The notes beneath the pieces are model-generated. The model was not told where the DNA came from. It saw only the letters and a program-made list of their open reading frames with translations, and did not search any database. Source: Dendrophyllia cribrosa (Eukaryota; Cnidaria; Anthozoa; Scleractinia; Dendrophylliidae). Taken from it: DNA of 64,000 nt. Shown here piece after piece: positions 62,890 to 64,000 of this stretch (within the stretch, counting starts at the first letter, position 1; every line of letters starts with the position of its first letter). The stretch is from assembly GCA_024195265.1 (NCBI GenBank), contig JAJLRJ010000010.1, positions 6,400,302 to 6,464,301 on the forward strand, read 5' to 3'. Made by a program: the position numbers and the translations under genes.

Positions 62890-64000
62890 CTTTTTGTTCC
62901 TTTAATTACTTTAGGAACAAATTAAATATGTACAAAAAGGAACTTTTGTTCCTTTGCAAATCCGTTAAAGGAACAAAGATCAGCAAATTCGGAACAAATT
63001 GTTCCTTTTGTTGTACTTGGGAACACGAAGTTCCTATTTACTCAGGTGAAAAGGAACAACTGGTTCCTATTTGTAGTACATAGGAACACGAAGTTCCCAT
63101 TTATGTAGGTGAAAAGGAACAACTGGTTCCTATTTGTAGTACTTAGGAACACGAAGTTCCTATTTATTGAGGTGAAAAGGAACAAAAGGTTCCCTTTGTA
63201 TTACTTGGGAACACGAAGTTCCTATTTATATTAATGAAAAGGAACAAAAGGTTCCTATTTGTAGTACTTGGGAACACCAAGTTCCTATTTATTTAGTTAA
63301 AAAGGAACAACTGGTTCCTATTTGTAGTACTTGGGAACACAAAGTTCCTATTTATGTAGGTGAAAAGGAACAACTGGTTCCTATTTGTAGTACTTGGGAA
63401 CACAAAGTTCCTATTTATGTAGGTGAAAAGGAACAATCGGTTCCTATTTGTAGTACATAGGAACTTCGTGTTCCTATTTACTCAGGTAAAAACGAACAAA
63501 TGGTTCCTATTTGTATTACTTGGGAACGCGAAGTTCCTATTTATTGAGGTGAAAAGGAACAACTGGTTCCTATTTGTAGTACTTAGGAACACGAAGTTCC
63601 TATTTATTGAGGTGAAAAGGAACAAAAGGTTCCCTTTGTATTACTTGGGAACACGAAGTTCCTATTTATATTAATGAAAAGGAACAAAAGGTTCCTATTT
63701 GTAGTACTTGGGAACACCAAGTTCCTATTTATTTAGTTAAAAAGGAACAACTGGTTCCTATTTGTAGTACTTGGGAACACCAAGTTCCTATTTATTTAGT
63801 TAAAAAGGAACAACTGGTTCCTATTTGTAGTACTTGGGAACACAAAGTTCCTATTTATGTAGGTGAAAAGGAACAATCGGTTCCTATTTGTAGTACATAG
63901 GAACTTCGTGTTCCTATTTACTCAGGTAAAAACGAACAAATGGTTCCTATTTGTATTACTTGGGAACGCGAAGTTCCTATTTATTGAGGTGAAAAGGAAC
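62890..64000. repeat. 63-bp tandem repeat of GGAAC-N5-GTTCC dyads, runs off the edge
   Basis: Each unit holds two 15-bp dyads, typically GGAACACGAAGTTCC and GGAACAACTGGTTCC, separated by spacers of 18 bp (TATTTATGTAGGTGAAAA and variants) and 15 bp (TATTTGTAGTACTTG and variants). The first 170 bp are irregular. From about 63120 the pattern is regular. Variants recur at a step of 440 bp (for example TAGTACATAG at 63451 and 63891), a seven-unit higher-order repeat. Because the unit is about 21 codons, the plus strand stays open for 83 codons at 63423-63674. I do not think it is a gene. Confidence 0.95.

Noticed and set aside
63423..63674. 83-codon frame with repeated FLFIEVKRN motifs as a gene
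   Set aside because: The repeat unit is 63 bp, so the frame stays open by arithmetic. There is no gene context.
62890..64000. CRISPR array
   Set aside because: The spacing is regular, but the spacers are themselves repeated and only two types alternate. The context is a eukaryotic genome with no cas-like genes. It is a satellite.

Overview
The window looks like a piece of animal (metazoan) nuclear genome, most likely from an anthozoan and probably a stony coral. It is AT-rich and has few intact genes. It carries a lineage-specific cluster of intronless class A GPCR genes, many small hairpin-like DNA transposons, and decayed LINEs whose residues resemble those seen in cnidarian genomes. The coral assignment is inference from sequence character, not from a search.

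The backbone is a head-to-tail array of at least twelve copies of one single-exon rhodopsin-family receptor, all on the minus strand: 1-162 (cut by the window edge), 3213-4114, 7669-8571, 13919-14818, 19043-19948, 24897-25994, 30522-31424, 31796-32826, 33635-34543, 40136-41044, 54127-55029 and 58342-59240. Six copies are intact (299-302 aa). Five are broken by frameshifts, a single stop codon, or transposon insertion and deletion. One is partial at the window edge. Every copy starts M(T/K/A)EAE. Those that still have the relevant regions carry DRF in place of DRY, C(Y/S)(L/S)P in TM6 and NP(L/M)(I/V)Y in TM7. Each copy carries its own 5' and 3' flank, so the duplicated unit is several kb of DNA and not only the coding sequence. 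At about 21.03 kb a 3' flank runs straight into a 5' flank with no receptor between them. At about 5.1 kb there is an orphan 5' flank.

Between the receptors lie mobile elements. TA-target short inverted-repeat elements are at 2726, 21263, 60621 and 61311, plus a 282-bp family rich in CCAAT boxes at 18525, 39595 and 60680. A pair resembling PIF/Harbinger elements is at 11 and 22 kb. Two elements have 9-bp target duplications (36575 and 37884). Other foldbacks are at 2088, 25616, 27494, 30074, 48797, 49496 and 49994. LINE debris is at 5.2, 11.5, 12.6 and 35.1 kb. A decayed L1-like LINE of about 6 kb (42.5-48.6 kb) has a second LINE nested in its reverse transcriptase. A hAT-type transposase fragment is at 12.8-13.2 kb.

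Two blocks are segmental duplications within the window (8.9-10.3 with 35.6-37.0 kb; 28.2-29.5 with 37.7-39.4 kb). The second carries unrecognised exon-like fragments and tRNA-like SINE heads. A very large inverted repeat (50.14-53.77 kb) has a 130-nt exon-like reading frame preserved in both arms.

The array ends near 60.1 kb. Beyond it lie a GTAATAA-rich foldback/satellite with nested elements, a CAT trinucleotide tract, and a 63-bp tandem repeat of paired GGAAC-N5-GTTCC dyads with a 440-bp higher-order period that runs off the right edge. A 1.75-kb minisatellite of mixed 8- and 9-bp TAGTTCT units lies at 22.88-24.63 kb.

The receptor ligand is unknown. The most defensible reading is a fast-evolving, possibly chemosensory or peptide/lipid-sensing receptor cluster that is turning over by unequal exchange and transposon damage.
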